A program made the translations under genes and the position numbers. Below, piece by piece: positions 23,556 through 34,771 of a stretch of 64,000 nucleotides of DNA. The stretch lies in assembly GCA_026724425.1 (NCBI GenBank), contig JAIUCV010000007.1, positions 21,047,286-21,111,285 of the forward strand, written 5' to 3'. The notes under the pieces are model-generated. The model did not search any database and was not told the origin of the DNA. It saw only the letters and a program-made list of their open reading frames with translations. The DNA comes from Erythrophleum ivorense (Eukaryota > Streptophyta > Magnoliopsida > Fabales > Fabaceae). The number at the start of each line of letters is the position of its first letter. Position 1 is the first letter of the stretch.

Positions 23556-25143
23556 TTGGCATTGATATGATTTTCATGGCATGTGAATCATGTGTTGTTT
23601 GATTTTGAATGGTTAGATGCCTACTTACATATTTTAACTTATCTATATACTTTGATTGTTTTCTTAAATGAGTGCATGAGCTATTGAGATTCCATAAATC
23701 TCATCCCCTACCCTCTCCCATCTTAATATGTTAGGTGGAGTTTAAGGAGATCAAAATGCAAGCCAAGCAGCCTAGTTGAGCATACTTAGTTAGTTATATA
23801 ACTTGTTTTGTTTCTTTTGATATAAAGAAGTATCAAAATGGATATGTACATATGATTTTTGAGATGTAAATATATGAGCAAGTGTAGAAATATGTATAAA
23901 TGATGTGTGAACCATGTATAGAGCCAAAGGAATGAAAATATGATATTTGGCCCCTTTGTGGCTTGTATGTGGTAGTGTATTTTTTACCCGTAACATAGTG
24001 AGTTTGAAATGTATGATGATTTGGACCACTTATAGATTTCATATATGCTATATTTATGCTTTAAAACTTGCCCAAGAGGTGCTAGAGCATGTAAGAGACC
24101 ATTTACCCCCATTTTGAACCATTTATGGTGTTAAATCTGCCAAATTTGTGAGATCCATCAAAATATGACCAAATGAGCTCTTCTTGATATGAAATTTGAG
24201 ATGCATCTAGAGCTTATTGAGAACTTCTTGATAAGCTAAAATGGGTAATATTTGGAGGTCTAGGGAATATTTGGCGAATTTTTGAAGTTAGAAAATTTTG
24301 ATGATTTTGGCTAGTACACTATTACCATGGGTCCAAAAATAAACTTGTGTCATTCATGGGGCAAATGATGTCCAATTGTCATGAAATTTTATGGGGCTAA
24401 ACTAGACATCAACAATGACGTATAACAATTAGAATCACCTCAATTAGAGGTCTATAGAGAGAGAAATAACTTTCTGAAGTTCTATGTCAGCATTAGGGAA
24501 GCCATCCGACTTTCGTTATAGTTCCATCAGTTTTCAAGGTCCAAAGGCTATTGAAATGATCTGAACTTATTTTTTTCTTCTAGTCAAAATCCATATCTTT
24601 TCACATTGGTATAGTTTTCCCAGATTGGATTTTTTTGGAATTAGCTCTGAATTTTTGAAGTTTATAACAATAAGTTGTATCAGCACCAGGGATAACCAGA
24701 CTTCTGTCTCCTTTTTTGATGTCAAACGTGGTCCAAACACTAAGATTGGGGTTTGGAATTATTTTTATTGTAAATTTAACATCTAGAGCTTTCTAGAAAG
24801 CTATGGTTTGCTTCATTCTCATTTATCTAGAATTAGTTATGATTTTTCAAAGTTAGAGCCAAAAATTTGACTTTTTGGCTATTTTGAGAAATTGCATTTT
24901 TGGGTTTTTGGCTTCATATCCATGGTTTGTGGATTATTTTATGCTATGTATGAGTTGTATAAATGGTGTTTGAATAGAATATGTGATTGATGGGTTCATG
25001 GGACCTACAGAGCAAAATATGAGTGTTTAAGCCCCAATTTATAGCATGAAAATGCCATGGTTTATTTTCTTTCTTTGGAAATCATATGGAATCAAGTCTA
25101 AGTGGAGCCTAGTTGGGGTTAATATATTATGGTGTTACATTTT

Positions 25144-25155
25144 TGGTATCATAGC
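25144..25155 (+). promoter_or_regulatory. Gypsy primer-binding site
   Basis: TGGTATCATAGC starts five bases after the 5' LTR end and differs by one base from the usual plant tRNA-iMet site TGGTATCAGAGC. Confidence 0.85.
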
Positions 25156-25304
25156 AAAGGTTCAGGCACTTTTGCTCGGTGTTGGGCTCTTGAATGGTGA
25201 AAATAGCTTATGTTTGGTGCGCATCGCCGTGGAAGTAGTAGCATACATATGCATATGTGCTTGTGATATGATTGTGAACTAAGGATTGTTACTTTTTTTC
25301 AGAC

Positions 25305-28300
25305 ATGGTTGAGACTAGATGGGGCAGGGGTAGGGGCAGGTCGCCCAGAGCTCAGAGAGCTGAGCCAGAGGTTCTAGTTGGGCCTAAGGATCCTCTACAG
25401 ACCATCATGGAGAGGCTTGATCAGTATGAGGCCATGATGGGCCAACATCAAGAGATGCTGGAACAGTAGAGGTGTATTGTCCAACAACAGTATGATATGA
25501 TCATGTATTTACAAGATACCCTGGCTAAGCAAGAAGAAGCTAGGAGAGAAGCCCATGTACCTCAACCATCCACATCTGGCGTTCCACCTGCACTTCCCTA
25601 GGAGCCTGCTCATACCCAGACGCCTATCCAGAAACTGTTGACGCAATTTAGGTAGAATAGTCCACCCTCATTTGATGGGGAGTTGGATACAGATAAGGTA
25701 GAGGCTTGGGTTATAAAGTTAGAAAAGATATTTTTGGTGATGGATTGCACCACAGAGAAGAAAGCTCAGCTAGCCATTTTTATGCTGCAGAAGGAAGCCG
25801 ATAGGTGATGGCGTAGCACGAAACCTCTAATAGAGGCTAAGAACATACAGATAACTTAGGAAAGTTTCTTGGTCGAGTTTTACAAGAAATATTTTCCTAG
25901 TTTGGTGAGAAAGAAGAAAGAGATGAAATTTATGGGCTTGAGACAGATGGATGAGATGACTGTAGACCAGTATGTGGCCAAATTTATTGAGTTGTCTCAG
26001 TACTCTTCTTACCTCCAGAGGTATGATGATAAACCCTAGAGATGTGAGCAGTTTGAGACTAGGTTGAAGCTCCTTATTAGTGACAGAGTTACTCTACAAC
26101 AGATTAGAAAGTTCAATACCCTTGTGGAGGCCAACAAGGTGATTGAGAATAACTTGTGAGCTATCATGCTTGCTGTAGTTACGGCTAGTCAGAAGAGGGC
26201 CTTAGAATTGAAAAGACCGAGACCAGAAGAGGGTTCCAGCGTGACACCTAACACCAAGAGGAGAAGCAAGGTACCATGGAATAGAAGGCCATAGCAGGGT
26301 AAGCCGTTGCCGACTCCTCATAGCCAGTCATCCTTCCAACAGTCTCTAGTGACATGTTTCAAATATGGGAAATAGGGGCACATTGCTAAAAATTATCTCT
26401 AGATGGATACAACGCCTCCTTTTAGGCTGTAGACCCAAGGCTGAGTGTTTTCCCTCACTCACCAAGAAGTCAGTGCGTCCTTTAGTTTAATCCGAGGTAT
26501 GTTAATAGTGAATGGCTTTCCTGTAGTTGCTATGTTTGATTTAGATGCTAGTCACTTGTTTATATCCTATGATTATGTGAGGCAATTGGGTCTGGCTGTT
26601 AGTGTCTTGCCATTTGATTTATCTGTCACTACACCCACTAAAGGCCACGTAGTTACTTCCCATACTTATTTAAATGTCACTGTTTAATTTAATCATTGCC
26701 ATACCACTATTGATTTAATATGTATGCCCTTCCATGATATTGATTTGATTATTGGTATGAACTGGTTGGCCACGAATAATATGGTACTTGATTGTGAACA
26801 TCGAACCATTTCCTTACTTGCTTGTGGGACCATACGTAGGGTAGGAGTTGAGTTATCCTTTGTGACTACTACCTAGGCTGAGAGGTATTTAGAATATGGA
26901 TGTCAAAGGTTTCTAGTCTTTTTCTCCAATTAGGCTGAGGTAAAGGAAGGGATGGAGGAGATCCTAGTTGTTGGGGAATTCTTGAAGGTTTTCCCTAAAG
27001 ATTTTGACTTTAGTGGTCTACCCCCTGAGAGAGAGCTAAAATTCCCTGTAAACGCAGTATCTGGGGCTAGACCGGTATCCAAGGCTCCTTATAGGATCAC
27101 TCTCGCCAAGCTCGCTGAGTTGAAAAAGCAGATAAAGGAATTGTTAGAGAAAGGGTTTATCCGCCCTAGTATTTCACCTTAGGGAGCTCCGGTATTATTT
27201 GTGAGAAAGAAGGATGGTAGCTTGCATTTGTGTATCGATTACAGAGAGCTGAATAAAGTTACCATCAAGAATAAATATCCTCTCCCTAGAATTGATGATT
27301 TGTTAGATCAGTTAGCTGGGGCATCTGTGTTTTCCCAGATAAACCTTACATCTGGGTACCACCAGTTGAGAGTGAGAACTGAAGACATCTCTAAGACGGC
27401 CTTTAGAACAAGATATAAGCACTACAAGTTCCTTGTGATGTCATTCAGGCTACTGCTATGTCATGGATTACATGAACAAGGTATTCAGACTATATCTAGA
27501 TTGGTTTATGGTGGTCTTCATTGATGATATCCTAGTGTACTCCAGATCCATTGAAGAGCATGAGAGGCATTTGAGATTAGTCCCAAAGACCTTGAGAGAT
27601 AAGAGGTTATATGCCAAACTTAGTAAATATGAGTTTTGGCTAACTGAGGTGAGATTCTTAGGTCATGTGATCTCACGTGACGGGGTCGCAGTTGATTCCC
27701 ATAAAGTTGAGACTTTGTTATAGTAAGATAGACTTAGAATGATCACCAAGGTTAGGAGTTTCCTAGATTTGACAAGATATTATAGACAGTTTATTCAGGG
27801 CTTGTCTCAAATGGCGTTACCACTGACGAGGCTGACTAGGAAAGAGACACCTTTTGTGTGGGATGATAGATGTGAAAGGAGTTTTCAGGAGTTGAAGCTC
27901 TGTTTGACCACTGCCCCTATACTGATTATTCCTGACCCTAGTGAACCATTTGTGGTTTATTATGATGTCTCAGGAAAAGGGTTAGGATATGTGTTGATGC
28001 AGTAGGGTAGAGTAGTGGCATATGCCTCTAGACAGTTGAGGTCTCATGAGGAGAATTATCCCACGTACGACTTGGAGTTAGCTGCCGTAGTGTTTGCTCT
28101 TAAAATCTAAAGGCACTATCTGTATGGTGCTACCATAGAGATTTATAGTGACCACAAGAGTCTAAAATACCTGTTTAACTAGAAGGAACTCAATATGAGA
28201 CAGAAGAGATGGATGGAGTTTCTGAAAGACTATAATTTTATGTTAAAATACCATCCAGATAAGGCCAACGTAGTGGCCAATGCCCTGAGTAGAAAGTCCA

Positions 28301-28590
28301 TCCATGTTGCCCATATAATGATTAGGGAGTAAGAACTCTTAGAGAAGTTTAGAAACTTGAACCTCTCATGTTAGGTGGTATTAGGTAAATTGTATCTGAG
28401 TGAAACTCAAATAGAAAATATATTAAGAACCCAGATCTTAGATACCTAGAAAGAGGATGAATTCCTAAGATGGATCAGGAATGAGATTTCCCAAGCTAAG
28501 GCCTTAAATTTCAAGGTGTCTGAGGATGGTATGATAGTATACCGAAATAAAATTTGTATGCCTAGTCAAAATGAGTTGAGAGAAAGTATT
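25305..28590 (+). pseudogene. Gypsy gag-protease-RT-RNase H polyprotein, TAG-riddled
   Basis: From ATG 25305 one frame runs to about 27440 with no indel, broken only by stops. Between 25305 and 27182 I counted 16: 12 TAG, 3 TGA, 1 TAA. Gag spans to about 26430; its knuckle at 26355 reads CFKYGK*GH, with a Cys changed to Tyr and a Gln codon now TAG. The protease motif has become FDLDAS (26537 on; DSGAS expected). RT has KDGSLHLCIDYRELN and, after a frameshift near 27450, FIDDILVYS (about 27518-27545). RNase H follows (27930-28300: YYDVSGKGLGYVL, ALKI*RHYLYG, YLFN*KELNMRQ). Non-functional. Many stops sit where the family has Gln (CAG) or Trp (TGG). Confidence 0.9.
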
Positions 28591-29175
28591 TTAGAAGAGG
28601 CACATAAAAGTAAGTATACTATCTACCTAGATGCTACCAAGATGTATCAGGATATAAAATGGATTTTCTGGTGGCCAAGATGAAGACTGATGTGACAGAT
28701 TACGTGGCTAGATATCTAGTGTGTCAAAAGGTAAAAGTAAAATATCAAAGACCGGTTGGGTTGTTGCAACCCCTAGATATCCCCTAGTAGAAGTGGGATA
28801 GTATAGCCATAGACTTTGTTATGGGATTACCCAGGACATCCTCTGAACACGATGCTATTTTGGTAGTTATAGATAGACTAATAAAGTCTGCACACTTTTT
28901 AGCTGCCAGGGCTACTCATACATTGGATAGATTAGCCCAGTTGTATATCAGAGAGATAGTACGACTTCACAGAGTACCCAATAGCATAGTTTTAGATAGA
29001 AATCTCAGATTCACATCGAACTTCTGGAGGTCATTATAGCATGCCTTAGGGACCAGATTGCGGTTTAGTACTGCCTATCACTTCCAGATAGATGGTCGGA
29101 CTAAGAGAACCATCCAAACCTTGGAAGACATGTTGAGGGCATGTGTATTAGAAATGAGGGGTAATTAGGATGCGT
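28591..29175 (+). pseudogene. Gypsy integrase fragment, 3' deleted
   Basis: It encodes degraded HHCC-region sequence (from about 28600), then the catalytic core: KWDSIAIDFVMGLPRTSSEHD, VVIDRLIKSAHF and LDRNLRFTSNFW. The third catalytic residue should be Glu in the SERTIQTLED block, but it reads Lys (TKRTIQTLED, about 29100), so the DDE triad is broken. Stops include TAG at 29037 and 29167. Coding sequence ends abruptly near 29175 against the middle of the LTR sequence. Confidence 0.88.
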
Positions 29176-30242
29176 ATTTACCCAAGAGATGCTAAAACAT
29201 GTAAGAGATCATTTACCTCCATTTTGAACTATTTATGGTGTCAAATCTGCCAAATTTATGAGCTCCGTCAAAATATAATCAAATGAGTTCTTCTTAATAT
29301 AAAATTTGGTATGCATCTAGAGCTTGTTGAGAGCTTCTTGATAAGCTAAAGTGGGTAATATTTGGAGGTCTAGGGAATATTTGACGAATTGTTGAAGTTA
29401 GAAAATTTTGATAGTTTTGGTTAGTGCACTATTACCATAGGTTTGAAAATAAACCTATGTCATTCACAGGGCAAACGATGTTCAATTGTCATGAAATTTT
29501 ATGGGCTTAAACTAGACATCCACAGTGACTAACTAGAAGTACCTCAATTGGAGGTATGTAGAGGGAGAAATAACTTTCTAAATTTCTATGTTAGCATCAA
29601 GGAAGCCATCCGACCTTCGTTATAGTTCCATTAGTTTTCAAGGTCCAAAGGCTATTGAAATGATCTGAAATTATTTCTTTTCTTCTAGTTAACATCTGTA
29701 GATTTTTACATTGGTATAATTTGCCCAGATTGGATTTTTGTGGAATTAGTTCTGAATTTTTGAAGTTCATGACAATAAGTTGTATCAGCACCAGGGACAG
29801 CCAGACTTCTGTCTCCTTTTTTATGTCAAACATGATCCAAATGCTAAGATTGGGCTTTGGAATTATTTTTATTTTAAATTTAATATCTAGAGCTTTCTAG
29901 AAAGCTATGGTTTACTTCATTCTCATTTATTTAGAATTAGTTATGATTTTCCAAAATTAGAGCCAAAAATATGACTTTTTGGCCGTTTTGAGAAATTGCA
30001 TTTTTGGGTTTTTGGCTTCATATCCGTGGTTCATGGGTTGTTTTATCTTATGTATGAGTTGTATAAATGAATTTTGAGTAGAATATGTAATTGATGGATT
30101 CACAAGACCTACAAGACAAAATATGAGCGTTTAAGCCCCGATATATAACATGAAAATGCTACAGTTTGTTTTCTTTCTTTAGAAATCATATGGAATCAAG
30201 TCTAAGCGGAGCCTAGTTGGGGTTAATATATTATGGTGTACA
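29176..30242 (+). repeat. Gypsy 3' LTR, 5'-truncated (about 1.07 kb)
   Basis: It matches the last about 1070 bp of the 5' LTR (24068-25139). The junction with integrase at about 29180 lies in CCCAAGAG, a short sequence also present at the matching LTR position (24070), consistent with a microhomology-mediated deletion. It ends TGTACA before the TSD. Confidence 0.9.
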
Positions 30243-30247
30243 ATAAG

Positions 30248-30960
30248 CTAATAGTTTCAATTGGGTGGTCAAAGCAAGTACCATTCAGATTGTTTCTACA
30301 TGTACAATGGGAGTGAAAGTTTCATTGAAGTCAATACCTAGTTGTTAAGAATATCCTTTAGCTACAAGCCATGCCTTGAACTTCTGGATTGACCCATCAT
30401 CATTACACTTGATTTTGTAGACCCATTTTAGTCCAATGGTTTCTTTTTCTTTTAGTTTCTCCATGAGCTCCCATGTATGGTTCTTCTCAATCATCTTGAT
30501 TTCTTCGTTCATAGCTTTTTTCCATTCTTTTTCTTTTGCTGCTTCTTCATATTTTTGTGGTTCACAAGAAAATAATGCGACATTACAAGTTTGATAAATA
30601 TCTTACAATGATCACATTTTTCTTGAAAGAGATGATTCTGGTGACAAGTATTGCTATCTTAGTGGTTGGTATGTGCTTAGGTCTAGATTATCTCTAACAT
30701 TTTCCTCAGCTTCAAGATGTTGAACTCCTTCAGATGCTTCATTACTCCATTTCCAACTAACTTCTTCATTGAAAATGATATCCTTTGAAATAATTAATTG
30801 TCTCATGTCAGGATTGTAAAGACAATAACCCTTAGATTCATCACTATAGCAAATGAAGATACATTTGTCTCCTTTCTCATCTAGCTTATCTTTATTTCCT
30901 TTTAGGATGTGGGTATAGGCAATGCTGCCAAAGACTCTGAGATGATCAAATTCAACTTTC
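30248..30960 (-). pseudogene. Copia RT N-terminal half
   Basis: Minus-strand broken frames encode the copia RT fingers: a block like MNEEIKMIEKNHTWELMEK (about 30470-30530), GLKWVYKIKCNDDGSIQKF (about 30400) and TPIVHVETI*MVLALTTQL (about 30280). The frame ends at LAY, at the gypsy insertion point, and continues at 22374. The upstream linker to about 30960 includes KGDKCIFICYSDESKGY-type sequence at the integrase-RT junction. Confidence 0.85.
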
Positions 30961-31981
30961 TCTTGAACTAAATTTCATATGGCATTCTATTTGGAATGGC
31001 TTTCGTAGGAGATCGGTTGAGAATATAAATTGTTGTGTTAACAGTTTCAACCCATAAATATTTTGGCATATTTTCACCTTGGAGCATAGCATACACCATC
31101 TCAACAATAGTTCTATTTTTTCTTTCTACAACACCATTTTGTTGAGGTGTGTGACAAACTATGAGCTCCTTTTTCATGTCGTACTCTTTGCAAAACTTGA
31201 TGAACTTTGATCAGTAAATTCTCCCCCACGATTAGTTCTCAAAATTTTAAGAGAGTGTTTGTTTCTCAGCAAAGGCTTTAAACTGTGTGAAATAAGAGAA
31301 TGCATCTTATTTTTGTTCAATAAAATAGACCTACATCATGCAAGTATAATCATTGACGAAGAGTAAAAAATATCTTTTTCCACTAGGAGTGGGATTTCTT
31401 AAGGGACCCCATATATCAGCATGCACCAACTCCAGGGGAGCTTTTGCTCTCCAAGACAATTTTGGGAGTGGCAATCTATGCATTTTCCCAAAAATGCATC
31501 CTTCACATACTTTCTTTTCAAAATGCATAGGAGGTAGGCTAAGCACCATTTCTTTTTGATTTAATAATTTAAGGTCATAAAAATTCAAATGGCCATATCT
31601 TAAATGCCATAGTGTGGATTCATCCACATTTTCACATCTCATGGCATATTTTTGCTCAAGTGGCATCATCAAAGGAAAAATTTTATTTGGGGCCATTTTG
31701 ATAGTAGTTATAAGTTGCCCCTTATTTTTATCAAATACAATGGATTTATCATCATCAAAAATCAATTTGTAGCCTTTTTGGATCAATTGGCCAACACTCA
31801 ATAAATTTTGTATAAGACCCACAACATAATAAACATCATGAATAAATTTTTGTTGACCATTTCTTATCTTGACAGCAATGGTACCTTTGCCTTCTACCTC
31901 TTGCATTTTTCCATCACCAAGTGTAACTTGGGATTTCTTACTTTCATCTAGTTTGATAAAGCAATTTTTATTGCTTTTCAT
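30961..31981 (-). pseudogene. Copia integrase region, catalytic Asp changed to Asn
   Basis: The frame 31981-31331 encodes sequence after the protease, then the GAG-pre zinc site (STLWHLRYGHLNF, VCEGCIFGKMHR) and the core start LELVHADIWGPL. Near 31225-31255 the second catalytic block reads LRTNRGGEFT; the family has Asp in place of this Asn, a G-to-A change. The third block, HTPQQNGVVERKNRTIVEM, is intact (31177-30968). Frameshifts near 31330 and 31200. Inactive. Confidence 0.88.
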
Positions 31982-32325
31982 GTGGTTTGAACAACCACTA
32001 TCAAGATACCAAACATCCCTTGATTCCTAAGAAGAAAATGTATAATAAAATATTTGATCAAAGGATTGATCTTTTTCAGTAAAATTTGCGTCTTCTTTTT
32101 CCCAATACCAATAATCTTTTTCAAAATAAGTGTGCTTTTTGCACCTTTTGCATTTGCATTGATAGTCTTTTGTATCATGATTATTTTTCTTGCATAGACA
32201 GCAATAAGAGCTTGATTTATTTTTTCTCCCTTGATTTTTGGAATTTTTTCTCCCCCTTCCACAATAATTAGATGATCCCCTATTTTGAGGATTTTGACCG
32301 TGGTCATTCTTCTTTTCTCCATCAT
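31978..32325 (-). pseudogene. Copia gag knuckles and protease start
   Basis: The conserved frame is not the longest open one. It carries two degenerate zinc knuckles (CCLCKKNNHDTKDY, then CKRCKKHTYFEKDYW) in which the final Cys and one His are Tyr. The protease active-site block YLDSGCSNHM follows at about 31985-32015. The 115-codon open frame over the same DNA is a shadow. Confidence 0.75.
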
Positions 32326-32401
32326 TTTTGAAAATATTTATTTTTGACTTAAAGGCTTACTCTAGTGGTGACTCAAATATTTGCATTCTCTCCTCATAGG
32401 C

Positions 32402-32940
32402 TTAGAGAGATCTCATTAGTTCCACTAGAGTAAGCTTTGATAAATCTTGGGCTTCTTCAATTGTAGCCACCGCATGATCAAATTTTGCCGAAAGGCTTTT
32501 TAATAATTTTTGAATAATTTTCTTATCTTTTATCATGTCTTCATGACTTCTAATTTGATTAATAATATTAGAGACACGAGAGAAGCAAATTTGTATTGAT
32601 TCACCTTCCTTCATCATTAAAGTATCAAAATCTCTCCATAAAGATTGAAATTTGATAGTGATTACCTTGTCAGAGTCTTTGTACTGACTCTTTAAAATTT
32701 TCCATACCTCATTTGCAATTTTGGCATTCATAATCCTTGGAAAGATCGCATTGCTTATCCTTTGTTGAATGAAGAGTAAAGCTTTTGCATCTTTTTGCAT
32801 ATTTTGTTTGTATTCCTTTTGCTTTGCTGTTGTCCATGATGCCTTCTCTTCTAGGGTTAGTTCTTGAAATTCTTCCACCACCATTTCTCACAAATCTTGT
32901 GAGATGAATAATGTATTCATTTCTATACTCCAAAGATCAT
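32402..32940 (-). pseudogene. Copia gag (UBN2 domain)
   Basis: A 160-residue open segment starting at 32884 carries the UBN2 gag blocks: DAKALLFIQQRISNAIFPRI, ANEVWKILKSQY and LMMKEGESIQICFSRVSNII. A stop near 32402 separates it from the knuckle region. The true start is probably slightly upstream. The gag would assemble the particle. Confidence 0.85.
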
Positions 32941-33101
32941 AAGCTTCACCCTCAAATATAGGGATTAAAGCTTGAGTATAATTGAAAGTGGTTAAATTTG
33001 AGGTAGATGTGGAGGTCATAGGGACGAATAGAAGAGATGTAAGAATGTAATATCAAGATGGCTGGATATGGGTGTTTTTAGAAACAGGGCTCTGATCCCA
33101 C

Positions 33102-33471
33102 TAATGGAATTATGACATTTGAAATTATGGAGACGAGAGAATAAGAACAAAAAGAGCAAAGAATGGATATCTAAAATTGAATTTCTAATAGAAATTTTTT
33201 CAGTTGTTATAATATGGATTGTCTTTATCCCTATTTATAATATTTACTAGACAGTGGAGAATTATGTTGCCTCATTCCAAAGAATTCCTCCTAAAGCTAA
33301 CGCCACTCTAAGCAAATGAAAAATTACAAATTATGAGCCTATATATTGTACCTACTGCCCAGTGGAATATTCCATAGCCTATGCATTAGACTTGCCGCCA
33401 CTATCTTCGTGTGCTTCAGCTTATATTATCAATGCACCATACCTCTTTTTTCTAATTAGTATATTTTAACA
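33102..33471 (-). repeat. Copia 5' LTR (370 bp)
   Basis: Partner of the LTR at 20778. Its outer edge abuts ACTTT (33472-33476), the TSD match. Its inner edge is one base from the tRNA-Met primer-binding site, whose reverse complement GGCTCTGATCCCA is at 33088-33100. Confidence 0.92.
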
Positions 33472-33762
33472 ACTTTTTCTATTCATAAAATGGAATTCTT
33501 TCTATACAAGAGCTAACCCTTACAATTTTCAGCAAATAGAGTTCACAATTTTTGAAACTTTCAAGCATTATTCCTTAAAGATAACAACTTCTAAGAAATA
33601 CTGAGCTAACCCTCAAATATGGGGATTGAAGCTTGAGTATAATTGAGAGTGGTTAAATTTGAGGTAGATCTGGAGGTCTTAGGGACGAATAGAAGAGATG
33701 TAAGAATGTAATATCAAGATGGCTGGATATGGGTGTTTTTAGAAACAGGGCTCTGATCCCAT

Positions 33763-34133
33763 TAATGGAATTATGACATTTGAAATTATGGAGACGAGAG
33801 AATAAGAAAAAAAAAGAGCAAAGAATGGATATCTAAAATTGAATTTCTAATAGAAATTTTTTCGGTTGCTACAATATGGATTGTCTGTATCCCTATTTAT
33901 AATATTTGCTAGACAGTAGAGTATTATGTTGCTTCATACCAAAGAATTCCTCCTAGAGCCAACACTACTCTAAGCAAATGAAAAATTACAAATTATGAGC
34001 CTATATATTGTACCTACTGCCCAGTGGAATATTCCATGGCCTATGCATTAGACTTGCTGCCACTATCTTCATGTGCTTCTGCTTATATTATCAATGCACC
34101 ATACCTCTTTTTTCTAATTAGTATATTTTAACA
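33763..34133 (-). repeat. Extra copia LTR copy from the tandem duplication
   Basis: A third copy of the same LTR, with its own copy of the leader on the inner side and a diverged copy of the host flank (ATGTTTTCTATTC) on the outer side. Confidence 0.9.
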
Positions 34134-34266
34134 ATGTTTTCTATTCATAAAATGGAATTCTTTCTGTACAAGAACTAACCCTTACAATTTTCAGCAAAGA
34201 GAGTTCACAATTTTCGGAACTTTCAAGCATTATTCCTCAAAGATAATAACTTCTAAGAAATATTGG

Positions 34267-34771
34267 GCAATGTTGTCAAAAAGTTTAAATAAATTTATAA
34301 GGGAATAAATTAGTAAAAGTTTACATGCCTCAATAAATATCTATTAAAATATAATATTTCCATTATAAATTAATATAAAATGTTGATATATTCAGATATT
34401 TGTATATCTATATTTGAATGTTAAGTTGTCAACTAGCATTTAATTAATGCAATAAAATTCATATATATACAAATAACATAACCAATTTAATGATAACACC
34501 AAAATAAGAAAAATTTAACCATATGAGTCAGCAACATACCCTGGAAGCTCAAATGTCTACCATGTTTCTAAGCTTACCTTAAGGTACCTATACCCAACGA
34601 TAAATAGCAAGAACATCATTTTTGAAGCTTACATTTTGTGGAAGCACAAGGATGGATGAAAGAGCAAGAGCCACATAAGAAACCACCCAATGTTACTGCC
34701 ATGCGAGGAGAAGGAAGAGCCTTCAAAGTTCGAAAAGTACCAAAAACCACCACAATTTCTACCCCTACATT
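34267..34771. other. AT-rich non-coding DNA
   Basis: No gene or repeat boundary recognised between the duplicated copia flank and the LTR-like segment that begins at 34772. Confidence 0.5.

Larger units (their letters stand above)
22375..25139 (+). repeat. Gypsy 5' LTR (2765 bp)
   Basis: It runs from TGTAACAATCAG to TATGGTGTTACA. It holds two internal repeat arrays: CTATAGCGA-type motifs at 22440-22690 and AAAAGTCCC-type units at 23360-23555. Its last about 1070 bp (from 24068) match the truncated 3' LTR. A related solo LTR lies in reverse orientation at 36839-39402. Short reading frames inside are shadows. Confidence 0.92.
22375..30242 (+). mobile_element. Ty3/gypsy retrotransposon, 3' end truncated
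   Basis: The element starts TGTAAC at 22375 and ends TGTACA at 30242. Flanking ATAAA (22370-22374) and ATAAG (30243-30247) form a 5-bp TSD with one change. Joining the flanks restores the copia RT frame ...LAYQLDVK. The 5' LTR is 2765 bp. A tRNA-Met-like primer-binding site TGGTATCATAGC begins at 25144. The order gag, protease, RT, RNase H, integrase is that of Ty3/gypsy. The 3' integrase end and the first about 1.7 kb of the 3' LTR are deleted. Long LTRs and RT type suggest a Tekay/Del-like chromovirus (inference; the chromodomain region is missing). Confidence 0.93.
20778..33471 (-). mobile_element. Ty1/copia retrotransposon with nested gypsy insertion
   Basis: LTRs at 20778-21150 and 33102-33471 flank a copia gag-pol on the minus strand. 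ACTTT at 20773-20777 and 33472-33476 is a matching 5-bp TSD. The primer-binding site (TGGGATCAGAGCC on the minus strand, about 33087-33100) adjoins the 5' LTR, and a purine tract AAGGAGGAG adjoins the 3' LTR at 21151. Without the gypsy insertion (22375-30242 plus its TSD) the element is about 4.8 kb, normal for copia. Internal stops and lost catalytic residues make it defective. Confidence 0.93.
32952..34266. repeat. Tandem duplication: copia leader + LTR + host flank
   Basis: Unit 1 (about 32952-33611) and unit 2 (about 33612-34266) each contain the end of gag and leader, the primer-binding site, an LTR (33102-33471 and 33763-34133) and about 130 bp of flanking host DNA starting (A)CTTTTTCTATTCATAAAATGG. 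The host flank is duplicated too, so the event was a segmental duplication after insertion and not a second transposition. Confidence 0.88.

Noticed and set aside
23109..24042. Minus-strand frames in the gypsy LTR
   Set aside because: Similar frames appear in the solo LTR at 37926-38451, but they are non-coding LTR repeats without family similarity.
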